A program made the position numbers and the translations under genes. Shown piece after piece: positions 57,401 through 64,000 of a stretch of 64,000 nt of DNA. Each line of letters starts with the position of its first letter. Within the stretch, counting starts at the first letter, position 1. This DNA comes from a bacterium BRH_c32. GTDB lineage: Bacteria; Bacteroidota; Ignavibacteria; Ignavibacteriales; Melioribacteraceae. A model generated the notes under the pieces. It had not been told where the DNA came from. It ran no database searches and saw only the letters and a program-made list of their open reading frames with translations. The stretch is taken from positions 62,001 through 126,000 of the forward strand of contig LOEU01000036.1 of assembly GCA_001516025.1 (NCBI GenBank), read 5' to 3'.

Positions 57401-58675
57401 TGAAGCAATATATAGATCACCCATTGGAGAAGTGTTTGTTCCAAGATTTCCTGCTGCGCTATAATTAACTGCTAATGTAACTGCAACAACTTGAGAAACT
57501 AAAGTGTTTTTTACTGTGTTGCTGCCTGGATTAACCCAATTTTGAGTTAATGCACCTGAAGTACCGGTATTAGGTAAGAAAGTTTTTACTGCTGCTGCCG
57601 AGGTTAATTTAAGTGTATAACCATTACCAACGCCGGAATTTCCGACAGTTAAACCTGAAGGGAATACCTGTGCAAAATATTGGTCTCTGATTTGACCCGG
57701 CTGGCTATTAGAAGGACTTCCCCATCCGCCGATTGTGAATGTTGTATAACCATATAAATCGCAAGAAGGAATCTGATACCAGTTTACGTTTAATTTAATT
57801 GATTTTGTGTCTGTTGTCGGAGTTGCGAGAACTAATTTTTGTTTTGCGTTTGGAGAAGCTTTATGTACATAACGTGTACCTTGAGGAATCTGAACTTGAG
57901 CAGTTGCCGTAACTTCTGCATTTCCTACACCACTATGAGATAAGGTGATTAATTGTGAGCTGCCCGGAACGTTTGATAATACTGTTGTGTGGCTTAATGT
58001 TCCAAGATTTGTAGTCAATGTAATTTCAACACCTGTTAAGTAATTGCCTAGAAGATCTAGTGCATAAGCATAAAAGGTAGCATTAACACCTTGAGGGACT
58101 GAAATAGGAGAAGGCATTAAGATAAGTGTCTGGATAGGTGTTGCATTATTTAAGTGATTTGCTTCTACATCTGCTTTAATCTGTAATGCTCTTGCTTTAA
58201 TAGTTGCATCCTGAACCGTGTTAATATCCAAACCATCAGAATAATGCCAAATAGAAACCTGAACTGCTGCGGCTTCTTTAGCTTCTGTTGATAAAGCATT
58301 TGCATAAGGAAGTGGAATGTGTGGATAATAATGGTTTAAAATGTAAGTGATTTGGGAAGGAGTAGTTCCTTCATCCCAATAATCTTCATTTATAGCTAAT
58401 GGATTGCCAATATCGATACAGAAGAATTTTTGGTTGTTTCCATTTAGAGTTCCATTGAATGTACCTGCATTTACGTTTTGTACTGTACCCGGATTAAGTG
58501 GGTTATCGAATTTTACTGATGTAACTTTATCCGTACCTGAAACTTTCGCTATACTTGTGTAATCTGTAATTTTATTTACGTTTTTTAATTGGGCAAGATT
58601 TAGAGAAGTGAATCCCAATACAAGTGCTATTGCTAAGGTGAGCACTCTTAAAATTGGTTTCGACTGTTTACTCAT
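54500..58675 (-). CDS. Giant T9SS-exported adhesin with N-terminal thioester domain
   Basis: 1,391 residues. Signal peptide (LTLAIALVLGFTSLNLAQ). Residues about 65-165 match thioester domains of Gram-positive adhesins: Cys86 in FFCIDIG, Gln139 in AAAVQVSIWHYSDG (codons 58420-58418 and 58261-58259). Next are an Ig-like domain (185-295), an unassigned domain, an SdrD B-type repeat (LGDYVWIDTDKDGIQDNNE, about 485-600), DUF11 (605-690) and a choice-of-anchor-A domain (695-965). A GGNT-repeat linker, BNR/kelch-like beta-propeller repeats (1012-1310, KSTDNGTTW) and a T9SS type-A domain (NYPNPFNPTTTIQFSIP) finish it. It probably binds host or matrix amines covalently. SD AGGAG. Confidence 0.9.
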   Translation of the reverse strand: MSKQSKPILRVLTLAIALVLGFTSLNLAQLKNVNKITDYTSIAKVSGTDKVTSVKFDNPLNPGTVQNVNAGTFNGTLNGNNQKFFCIDIGNPLAINEDYWDEGTTPSQITYILNHYYPHIPLPYANALSTEAKEAAAVQVSIWHYSDGLDINTVQDATIKARALQIKADVEANHLNNATPIQTLILMPSPISVPQGVNATFYAYALDLLGNYLTGVEITLTTNLGTLSHTTVLSNVPGSSQLITLSHSGVGNAEVTATAQVQIPQGTRYVHKASPNAKQKLVLATPTTDTKSIKLNVNWYQIPSCDLYGYTTFTIGGWGSPSNSQPGQIRDQYFAQVFPSGLTVGNSGVGNGYTLKLTSAAAVKTFLPNTGTSGALTQNWVNPGSNTVKNTLVSQVVAVTLAVNYSAAGNLGTNTSPMGDLYIASGPLAGKTVNEFLVIANKAISGVNTGYSFSQLNDAATNINENFDNGTVDRGFLECGQNFQKASLGDYVWIDTDKDGIQDNNESGIQGVTVKLYDCSTNTVVATTTTDINGKYLFSNLLPGSYKVEFVAPTGYEFTVKDAGSNDEKDSDANVTTGKTECYTINWNDNIKTVDAGLFLTPVVIDADLEVIKTASKTSLNDGDIFTYTVKVKNNGPASAAGVAVTDIIPGGLEYLSNTATQGTYDYSTGLWTVGTLSNGGTAELTITVKVDVDVVNTSYFDLGLAKDYNLFVIEDASQPSSDTQGKVAVGRNATFGSYSVGDQLPANSGDVLVVGNNLTFTSGAVYNGNVVYGNSTNMSAPNFFSVSISGGTLRQDNPIDFAAAKSYLENLSSTLAAYPVNGTKTFEWGGLKLVGNDPFLNVFSVAGSELSTANNFEVNAPNGSVVLINIDGTNVSWTGGLTVTGTSSNNVLFNFPQATTLKIQGIDVRGSILAPFAAVDFVSGVQNGQMVCKSLTGIGQFNLSSFIGSIPQAKDIVNVAFISASLGNDPVSGNNSSSVTVVVGAVSGSTGGNTGGNTGGNTGGNTGGNTGNGGCWEQVGTFANEIIYAMAYDGNTIYAGTFGGKIYKSTDNGTTWTRINSDMHVAIVWALKVNNGSLFAATEQGVFKFNGTTWVLSGLAGIDVHSLTVAANGTIYAGTWGSGVYKSSDNGTTWMQLNEGFGYFNVIQSLVATSQHIYAATFGGGVFRLDASTNTWVKLSLCYQFAWSLAATSSDVLFAGTYGNGLYSSNDGGITWNNVTALNVKFVYSVSVGTGDVLYASSLTNGVFVSNDLGATWTSLGMGGQNVSSVTTNNGDLFAGTKDGLVFKMVNGTTDAEQVEELPTTFSLEQNYPNPFNPTTTIQFSIPASGKYSLRIFNILGQEVTTLLNGELTPGVHKFNFDARSLASGIYIYNLTGNNVNMSKKMVLMK
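55641..55706 (-). repeat. GGNT tandem repeat in the adhesin linker
   Basis: A 12-bp unit encoding Gly-Gly-Asn-Thr is repeated five times in a row with third-position changes. It makes a flexible hinge between the choice-of-anchor-A domain and the propeller. Unit number could vary between strains by slippage. Confidence 0.85.
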
Positions 58676-58713
58676 TTTGCTACTCCTTTGATTAAAGAAT
58701 TTTCAAGAGGAAA

Positions 58714-58729
58714 TGCAAGTAAAGTGCCA
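58714..58729 (-). promoter_or_regulatory. Sigma54 (RpoN) promoter of the adhesin gene
   Basis: On the minus strand TGGCACTTTACTTGCA fits the sigma54 -24/-12 consensus TGGCAC-N5-TTGCA at every fixed base. Initiation near 58702 leaves a leader of about 27 nt with AGGAG before the ATG at 58675. Confidence 0.8.
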
Positions 58730-58790
58730 TAAAAATGTTGTGTTTTTGAGCTGTTTTCGCAGGATTTAGGAGGGTACTAATTAGGCGAGT

Positions 58791-58837
58791 GTATCATTAT
58801 GATACCCCGATTTATTTTGGGTCAATTTTTTATGACC
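58791..58837. promoter_or_regulatory. Two inverted repeats upstream of the adhesin promoter
   Basis: GTATCATTATGATAC (58791-58805) is a perfect 7-bp palindrome around one base. GGTCA (58820-58824) and TGACC (58833-58837) form a second inverted repeat. They lie about 60-125 bp upstream of the sigma54 promoter, where enhancer-binding activators usually sit. The activator is not identified. Confidence 0.45.
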
Positions 58838-58951
58838 TAAAAAATGTGTCAATTGAAGCTAAAAACGAAGAAACTCCGGCGGGAATAGATTATTCAGAAG
58901 TATTTTTTAAATTTCCATTTATCTAAAGTAAACCTTGATTAAACATACGTG

Positions 58952-60355
58952 CTAACTTTTGGTTAGCAGTGCTACGTTTTCTATATGGTAAGTATGAGGG
59001 AACATATCGACCGGGCGGATTTTGATCAATTTATAACCTCCCTCTGCCAGTAACTTAATATCTCGTGCCTGTGTGGCGGGGTTACAGCTTATATATACTA
59101 ATTTCTCAGGCGATAGCTCTAAAATATTATGGATCGTTTTCGGATTCATACCGCTTCGGGGAGGATCTGCTATTATTACGTCAGGTTTTTTAATCCCCAG
59201 CTCTTCAATCAAAGGAGTAAATGACTTATTCAAGTCCGCTAATATCGGTTTGAAATTATCTATCTCGTTTAGTCCAATATTTATTTTGGCGTCTTCCACT
59301 GCCGGATCTACCGATTCAAAGCCATATATATAGTTTACTCTTTCTGAAATAAATATCGGAATAGTTCCCGCTCCCGAATAAAGGTCATAAACCACCTCAT
59401 TCCCTTTGAAATCAGCAAAATCTAATGCCGTCTGATAAAGTGCTTCGGCTTGAAGTGGATTGGTCTGGAAAAATGAATTGGCACTAATCCGAAATTTCCC
59501 TTTCCCGATCGATTCATAGATATATCCGCTGCCGGAATAGACTTTTTCGTATTCTCCGATTGCCACAGAAGATTTTCGGGTACTTATGTTATTTATCATT
59601 GTAGTAACATAAGGAAATTGGGTGGAAAGTTCATCGAAGTAGTTTTCGACTATCGGATCTTCTCCATAAGTAACGAGATTAATCATAAAATCATCGAAAT
59701 GGAACGATTGCTTTATAACGAGATTTTTTAATAATCCTTCGCCGCTGCGAACGGAAAAGGGTTTAATATCTCTGCTCTTGAAATATTCGCGCGTGAAGTT
59801 TAGAATATCATTACTTCTTTCAGATTGCAAATAACATTTTTCAATATCTATTACTTTATCATAAACTCCGGGGACGTGGAAACCGAGTGCGAAATTACGA
59901 TCAGATATCTCCCCTTCAGTACTAAGTTCTTCAAAAGTCAAAAAGCGCTTATCGGCAAATGAAAATTCCATCTTATTGCGGTAAAACTGTGTTAATCCCG
60001 AAGGCAAAATTGGCAGAATTTCAAATCCGCTTAGTCCGCCGATCCTTTCAAAAATATCTACAACCTGTTCTTGCTTATAAGATAGCTGTTTTTCGTACGA
60101 TAAATCTTGCTGTTTGCATCCGCCGCACGTTCCAAAATGAGAACAGAATTTTTCTATTCTAAAGGAAGATGGCTCGATAATTTTTTCTACTGCTGCCTCG
60201 GCATAGTTTTTCTTAATCTTTTTTATTTTGGCAATTACCTTATCGCCCGGAAGCGATTTATCTACAAAATAAACAAATCCCTCAACCTTTGATATTCCTT
60301 TTCCTTCAAATGCGTAATCGGTAATCTCAAGCTCTATTAATTCGCCTTTTTTCAT
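58952..60355 (-). CDS. rlmD: 23S rRNA (uracil-5-)-methyltransferase, RlmD/RumA family
   Basis: 467 residues: N-terminal TRAM RNA-binding domain (LEITDYAFEGKGISKVEGFVYFVD), an Fe-S cluster motif (CSHFGTCGGC, about 91-100), SAM-binding VYDLYSGAGTIPIFIS, IIADPPRSGMNP, and the catalytic Cys in LVYISCNPATQARD. It methylates C5 of a uridine in 23S rRNA (U1939 in E. coli RlmD); the exact site here is inferred and RlmCD or TrmA-type activity is possible. Its ATG overlaps the upstream methyltransferase stop by 4 nt. Confidence 0.9.
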   Translation of the reverse strand: MKKGELIELEITDYAFEGKGISKVEGFVYFVDKSLPGDKVIAKIKKIKKNYAEAAVEKIIEPSSFRIEKFCSHFGTCGGCKQQDLSYEKQLSYKQEQVVDIFERIGGLSGFEILPILPSGLTQFYRNKMEFSFADKRFLTFEELSTEGEISDRNFALGFHVPGVYDKVIDIEKCYLQSERSNDILNFTREYFKSRDIKPFSVRSGEGLLKNLVIKQSFHFDDFMINLVTYGEDPIVENYFDELSTQFPYVTTMINNISTRKSSVAIGEYEKVYSGSGYIYESIGKGKFRISANSFFQTNPLQAEALYQTALDFADFKGNEVVYDLYSGAGTIPIFISERVNYIYGFESVDPAVEDAKINIGLNEIDNFKPILADLNKSFTPLIEELGIKKPDVIIADPPRSGMNPKTIHNILELSPEKLVYISCNPATQARDIKLLAEGGYKLIKIRPVDMFPHTYHIENVALLTKS

Positions 60356-61059
60356 TTCTTCCTAAGTATTAGTGATTTGAATCCGATAAACTTATCAGCA
60401 CCATGCCTTAAATATGCGTTAGTCTCGTGGCTTATTTTATTAATCAATTTCTTGTAATAAATTTTTTCATCTTTGCTCATTTCTTCGTATTGAACATCTA
60501 ACATTGCTCTATTCTTATTAAAATAGATATGAAGAGTGGAGGTCAAATCAACTTCCTCAACTACTTCAAAACCTCGCTCGGTATAATAATTAGATAATTC
60601 ATCATGGAAAAGGGGGAGCATTGAAGAACTATCGAAAATATTTTTTACGAATGGAGGGCACTCTTTTTGAAGCGTGGTAATTTCGCCAACCGAAAAAATC
60701 CCACTCACCTTTAGAATCCTTTTAAATTCTTTAATAATTTTGTTTCGCTTAGTCGAAGATACAGATGCCTGCGCATAGATATAATCGAAATGGTCTTTCG
60801 CAAAATCGGTATTATCAAATTCCATTAAGCTTACTAAAATTTTATCCTTAGTTTCAATGAGCATATTAGCATTTAATTGCGATTCGTAATCTTCTACAAT
60901 AAGGCTGCATTCTAAACTGAATTTTTCCGAAAGATGCATCGCAATCTTTTCGCTTGCCGAACCAGCGACTAAAAGTTTCTCCCCTGCCTGCGGTTCATTT
61001 TCTAATAGATATGCTTTTATTCTTGACATCTGCTTATCTAATCCGGGTAATAGTATCAT
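60352..61059 (-). CDS. SAM-dependent methyltransferase-like protein (class I)
   Basis: 235 residues with a degenerate class I fold: KLLVAGSASEKIAMHLSEKF at the SAM-binding position, FDYIYAQASVSSTKRNKIIKEFKRILKVSGIFSVGEI at motif IV and after. The glycine loop is weak (VAGSASEKI), so SAM binding is plausible but not certain. Substrate unknown. It is translationally coupled to rlmD. Confidence 0.68.
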   Translation of the reverse strand: MILLPGLDKQMSRIKAYLLENEPQAGEKLLVAGSASEKIAMHLSEKFSLECSLIVEDYESQLNANMLIETKDKILVSLMEFDNTDFAKDHFDYIYAQASVSSTKRNKIIKEFKRILKVSGIFSVGEITTLQKECPPFVKNIFDSSSMLPLFHDELSNYYTERGFEVVEEVDLTSTLHIYFNKNRAMLDVQYEEMSKDEKIYYKKLINKISHETNAYLRHGADKFIGFKSLILRKK

Positions 61060-61147
61060 AATATTCTTATCTTTTTTTAATCAATAAATAAATGTAAACA
61101 ACTTATCTAATTAATTGTATATTTTTAGGAACCAAATTTAATATTAT

Positions 61148-61735
61148 ATGAAAAAGATATTAATACCGATAGCAATATTTTTTACTTTTATCTCCTGCCA
61201 AGAAAAATTTCCTGTTTTGGATAGCTGGGGTTCAGCGAACTATAATCTTGTAAATCAGGATGGGGAGAAGGTGATATTTCCGCACGCTCTTAAAGGAAAG
61301 GTCTCTCTCGTAACTTATATATTTACTAACTGTCCCGATATATGCCCCCTTACGACTAATAATATGCGGCTTATTCAAGAGAGAATGAAAAAAGAAGGGA
61401 TTAATCATGTCGATCTCTATTCGATTAGTTTCGATCCCGAAGTAGATACTCCGCCTGTACTCAAAAAATTTGCCGAAATGAGAGACCTTAATTTATCTAA
61501 TTGGCAATTCCTTACAGGAGATAAAAAAGAGATTGACGATCTAATCCATCAGATAGGTGTATTTGCGGTGAGGGGAGATTCTACGGTTTTTGAAGATGGC
61601 AAAACTATCTATTATTATATTCATACCGATAGAATTTCTCTTGTGGATAAAGAAGGGAAGATTAGAAAAAATTATCCGGGCAGTACTACTAATATTGATG
61701 AAGTAATTAATGACCTAAAAGATTTTAACGAATAA
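61148..61735 (+). CDS. SCO1/SenC-family copper chaperone
   Basis: 195 residues with a lipobox (FFTFISCQ, Cys17). The thioredoxin-like fold carries CPDICPLTT, the Cu-binding Cys pair, and the distal His in YYYIHTDRISLVDKEG. SCO proteins deliver copper to the CuA site of cytochrome c oxidase or keep its cysteines reduced. It is followed 13 bp later by PCuAC, the protein that supplies it with copper. No oxidase genes are present in the window. Confidence 0.93.
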   Translation: MKKILIPIAIFFTFISCQEKFPVLDSWGSANYNLVNQDGEKVIFPHALKGKVSLVTYIFTNCPDICPLTTNNMRLIQERMKKEGINHVDLYSISFDPEVDTPPVLKKFAEMRDLNLSNWQFLTGDKKEIDDLIHQIGVFAVRGDSTVFEDGKTIYYYIHTDRISLVDKEGKIRKNYPGSTTNIDEVINDLKDFNE

Positions 61736-61748
61736 AGGAGTATTACAG

Positions 61749-62255
61749 ATGAAGAGAATATTAATTTCCGTTCTGGCATTATTTTTAATTACCGCTTGCG
61801 GCACTGAAAAAAAAGAAGAGATGAAAACAGAAGCTCCCGCAGCCATTGAGCAAACTTCGACTAATTTAGAAATTACAAATGGATGGATTAGACCATCGGC
61901 AAAGGGAACTAATACAGCATTCTTTTTTGATGCAGTAAATGGAACAGATATGGACGACACATTGCTAACAGTAGAATCCGATATTGCAGAAGTTGTTCAG
62001 GTGCATGAGACCTATCAAGCAGATAAGGGTATGATGGGAATGAGAGAAGTAAAAGGTGTGGCAATTCCGAAAGACTCGACCGTTAATTTTAAGCCACGCG
62101 GATTGCATATAATGTTAATAAAACTAAAACATGACGTAAAGACCGGCGAAGAATATAAATTGAAATTGAACTTTGCAAAAAAAGGAAGTTTAGAAATCAC
62201 CGCCCCGGTAAAGGATATGCTAACCAAACAGACAATGGGTGAACATAAACACTAA
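61749..62255 (+). CDS. Periplasmic copper chaperone PCuAC
   Basis: 168 residues with a lipobox (VLALFLITACG). The copper ligands follow the family pattern His...Met...His-x-Met: VHETYQADKGMMGMREV and PRGLHIMLIKL. It passes Cu(I) to SCO and CuA. GGAG lies 8 nt before the ATG. It is the second gene of a two-gene operon with sco1. Confidence 0.93.
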   Translation: MKRILISVLALFLITACGTEKKEEMKTEAPAAIEQTSTNLEITNGWIRPSAKGTNTAFFFDAVNGTDMDDTLLTVESDIAEVVQVHETYQADKGMMGMREVKGVAIPKDSTVNFKPRGLHIMLIKLKHDVKTGEEYKLKLNFAKKGSLEITAPVKDMLTKQTMGEHKH

Positions 62256-62421
62256 GAATGTATATCCTAAAATAATTGCAAATTTGTCAAAATAATTCAT
62301 TCTTTAAAATCATAAGAAATTGGTGAAGATTTATAAGAAACTAAAATATTTATATAAGTAATCCCATAGGGGAAGAAGATTACGAAGAATTATGCAATTT
62401 GCCGAAGAATTTTCTGATCGG

Positions 62422-62452
62422 GAGCTTGTGACGCCACCAGGGACACAAGCTC
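62422..62452 (+). terminator. 9-bp hairpin downstream of PCuAC, possible terminator
   Basis: GAGCTTGTG (62422-62430) pairs perfectly with CACAAGCTC (62444-62452), with a 13-nt loop. A run of T residues follows only 14 nt later. It lies in the 217-base convergent gap between PCuAC and the antitoxin gene; the rest of the gap shows nothing. Confidence 0.5.
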
Positions 62453-62472
62453 TCTAAAGAATCTATGCTTTT

Positions 62473-62682
62473 TTATTTCCAGTGAATGTTGGGTTTTATA
62501 TTTTTTTCTGCACATTCTCTTAGGTACATATTCATTAAATTTTGATATGGTATTCCTATTTCTAAAGATAATTTTCTAAAGTAATCAATCGTCTCATTCT
62601 CAATGCGAATGGAAATTTGTTTCTTCAGTTTGCCTATATATGGATTTTTTATCGATTTAGAAAAATCATATTCTTTTTTCAT
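62473..62682 (-). CDS. CopG/BrnA-like antitoxin without an adjacent toxin
   Basis: 69 residues from the ATG at 62682 (MKKEYDFSKS), chosen over an ATG at 62748 because a perfect AGGAGGT lies 9 nt upstream of it. The sequence KKQISIRIENETIDYFRKLSLEIGIPYQNLMNMYLRECAEK is a ribbon-helix-helix of the CopG_antitoxin/BrnA kind, which binds DNA and neutralises a BrnT-type toxin. No toxin reading frame is found on either side, so it is an orphan. Confidence 0.75.
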   Translation of the reverse strand: MKKEYDFSKSIKNPYIGKLKKQISIRIENETIDYFRKLSLEIGIPYQNLMNMYLRECAEKNIKPNIHWK

Positions 62683-62752
62683 TTTTAATTTACCTCCTGA
62701 TAAAATTTGATTTCGGATTTTGTAGCCTTCCTTGCTGATATTATTCATAATT

Positions 62753-62766
62753 ATACCATAATGATA
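62753..62766 (-). promoter_or_regulatory. Imperfect palindrome upstream of the antitoxin gene
   Basis: On the minus strand TATCATTATGGTAT agrees at 12 of 14 bases with part of the palindrome at 58792-58805 upstream of the adhesin. It is about 70 bp ahead of the antitoxin start and could be an autoregulatory operator. In AT-rich DNA chance similarity is possible. Confidence 0.3.
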
Positions 62767-62918
62767 ATATACATGTGAAATGATGTAGTTAAATCATAAA
62801 CCAATAACAAATTTATACAAATAATTATTCTATACACTTTAGCATACTACATTAAATAAAAACAAAATATTTTTGAAAATTATTATATTACTAAGAGTAA
62901 TTTTTATTAAAATATCTT

Positions 62919-63352
62919 ATGAGCAAAATTCATATGATTGAAAATAATGATGAAATATTAGCGATCATGATTCTTTAGAATTACGCAATGCCTTTAAGAA
63001 TACTATTTCTTTAATAAATTCACTTTTAGGAAAACGTGCTTTTAAGAGGTTTTATTGTGGAACCGAAAAACAATCAAACGGCTATTGGGAATTAAAAAAA
63101 TTTAATGCCTCTCTCTTTGATATTTTAATGGACACATTTGCAAGAATAGATAAAAATATAGTTATGCAAAATTTAGATGCCATTAGAGAAGCATATATGA
63201 ATTTGATGACATCGGACAAACAATTTATTGATTCAATCGAATTGAGTACAAGCTCAACATCCATGATAAATATTAGATTTAAGAAATGGAACAATGCCAT
63301 AGATTCCATTCTTTCAACGACCAACAAAGAGCCAAGATGTTTTCTTATGAAT
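62919..63352 (+). pseudogene. Decayed DUF262 (GmrSD-like) gene fragment
   Basis: The readable protein is DHDSLELRNAFKNTISLINSLLGKRAFKRFY...NASLFDILMDTF...NAIDSIL, which matches the C-terminal region of DUF262 proteins. The N-terminal catalytic half (DGQQR type) is missing. Three consecutive frames are used in turn: a short start at 62919 (frame 0), 62963 onward (frame 2), then the HNH part (frame 1). This shows two frameshifts, near 62955-62963 and 63310-63316. DUF262 proteins act in type IV restriction and related phage defence. Confidence 0.75.
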
Positions 63353-63903
63353 TAAAAGAAATCCTTTATAAAACAAATTCTACTTGTGCAATTTGTAATC
63401 AAAAAATAATAGATATTGATGATTCAGCCTTAGACCATATTGAGCAATATTGGGCTGGCGGGAAGACTATACCGGAAAATGCACGCTTAACACATCGATA
63501 TTGTAACAATGCTCGGTCTCGGTTTGATGCATATTCAAATAAAAGTATTATTATTGTTAATCCAAAAGTTAATAAGAATCGAAAACGTAAAACTCGGACA
63601 ATTACAATAGAAAATGAAAAAATATTTTGTGAAAATAGCGTTTCGGTTCTAATTAATACTGCAAATTGGTTAATAAACAAAGGAAAAATAACTAAAACTA
63701 ATTGTCCAATTCAATTAGGTAAAAGCGTTTTAATAAATAATTCCCCCATTCATCTAGATAAGCGACCTTTTTTTGGTGCTAAAATACTTAATCATAATTT
63801 ATATCTTGAAGGAAACTGGTCAACTGAGCATTGCATAAAAAAATCGAAAGAATTATTAATGTTTTTTGGTGTTTCACCCACAAGATTTGATTTAGATGAT
63901 TAA
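63337..63903 (+). CDS. HNH endonuclease domain, separated from the DUF262 remnant by a frameshift
   Basis: 188 residues from ATG 63337 (MFSYELKEILYKTNSTCAICNQKI). The HNH core is intact: CAIC, LDHIEQYWAGGKTIPENARLTHRYCNNARS (two His, Asn and the second Cys). A C-terminal domain of about 120 residues (VLINTANWLINKGKITKTNCPI...RPFFGAKILNHNLYLEG) follows; it recurs in such nucleases but has no known role. In intact homologues this sequence continues the DUF262 chain in one frame, so the piece is probably a remnant even though it could still be translated. Nothing is seen in 63904-64000. Confidence 0.7.
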   Translation: MFSYELKEILYKTNSTCAICNQKIIDIDDSALDHIEQYWAGGKTIPENARLTHRYCNNARSRFDAYSNKSIIIVNPKVNKNRKRKTRTITIENEKIFCENSVSVLINTANWLINKGKITKTNCPIQLGKSVLINNSPIHLDKRPFFGAKILNHNLYLEGNWSTEHCIKKSKELLMFFGVSPTRFDLDD

Positions 63904-64000
63904 TGTAACTTATTTAATATTTTAGTAAAAGAAATAGAAAATTGGGTAAAGACGAATATAACTCCTTAAATACAGCTTCACGTGAATTTTTATAATCGAG

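Noticed and set aside
62422-62452. Hairpin considered as a tRNA or attachment site beside the defence relic
   Set aside because: No cloverleaf, no T-loop GTTCGA sequence and no direct repeat at the other side.

Overview
The window is about 64 kb of AT-rich bacterial chromosome that looks like a member of the Ignavibacteria (Ignavibacteriota, FCB superphylum). Two secreted proteins end in type-A type IX secretion (T9SS) sorting domains with the YPNPFNP signature. Many genes have signal peptides or lipoboxes and outer-membrane barrels. One promoter-like site resembles the FCB TTG/TAnnTTTG pattern. The lineage is inferred from protein character only; no rRNA or tRNA gene was found.

Left part (1-16.9 kb, almost all minus strand): the first 1,054 residues of a cyclic beta-1,2-glucan synthase run off the left edge. 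Then come a YihX-like HAD phosphatase and a full RND efflux operon (receiver, TolC, adaptor, permease). Next are a NarX/NarL-type two-component pair, a CaxA-type Ca2+/Na+ exchanger and a pair of M16 peptidases.

Middle part (17-38 kb): a Thermus-type isocitrate dehydrogenase and a gluzincin peptidase. A five-gene minus-strand operon follows: a cNMP/GAF/ATPase kinase-like protein whose H-box His is Gln, miaA, a glycosyltransferase, glyS (apparently starting at AUC) and an orphan CHASE2 protein. After it come two ECF sigma/anti-sigma modules, a T9SS esterase, a beta-barrel protein behind a sigma54 promoter, a GH16 glucanase with a lipid desaturase, and a beta-lactamase-fold serine hydrolase.

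Right-centre (37.8-52.1 kb, plus strand): a compact structured RNA with its own promoter-like site precedes an SbtA-type bicarbonate transporter, an SbtB-like PII protein and TrkA. A cell-envelope series follows: rfbA, a YbaN-like protein, a long coiled coil, two SGNH hydrolases and an MBOAT acyltransferase (an AlgI-like O-acylation set), then a TPR/beta-barrel protein and an M23 peptidase.

Right part (52.1-64 kb): ispH with a DUF2911 gene behind a second structured leader RNA. Next is a 1,391-residue T9SS adhesin whose N-terminal domain carries the Cys...Gln pair of an internal-thioester domain; it sits behind a near-perfect sigma54 promoter. Then come RlmD and a second methyltransferase, Sco1 and PCuAC copper proteins, an orphan CopG/BrnA-like antitoxin and a decayed DUF262-HNH defence gene.

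The strongest leads are the thioester adhesin and its sigma54 control, the two structured RNAs, the non-AUG glyS start and the H-to-Q kinase.
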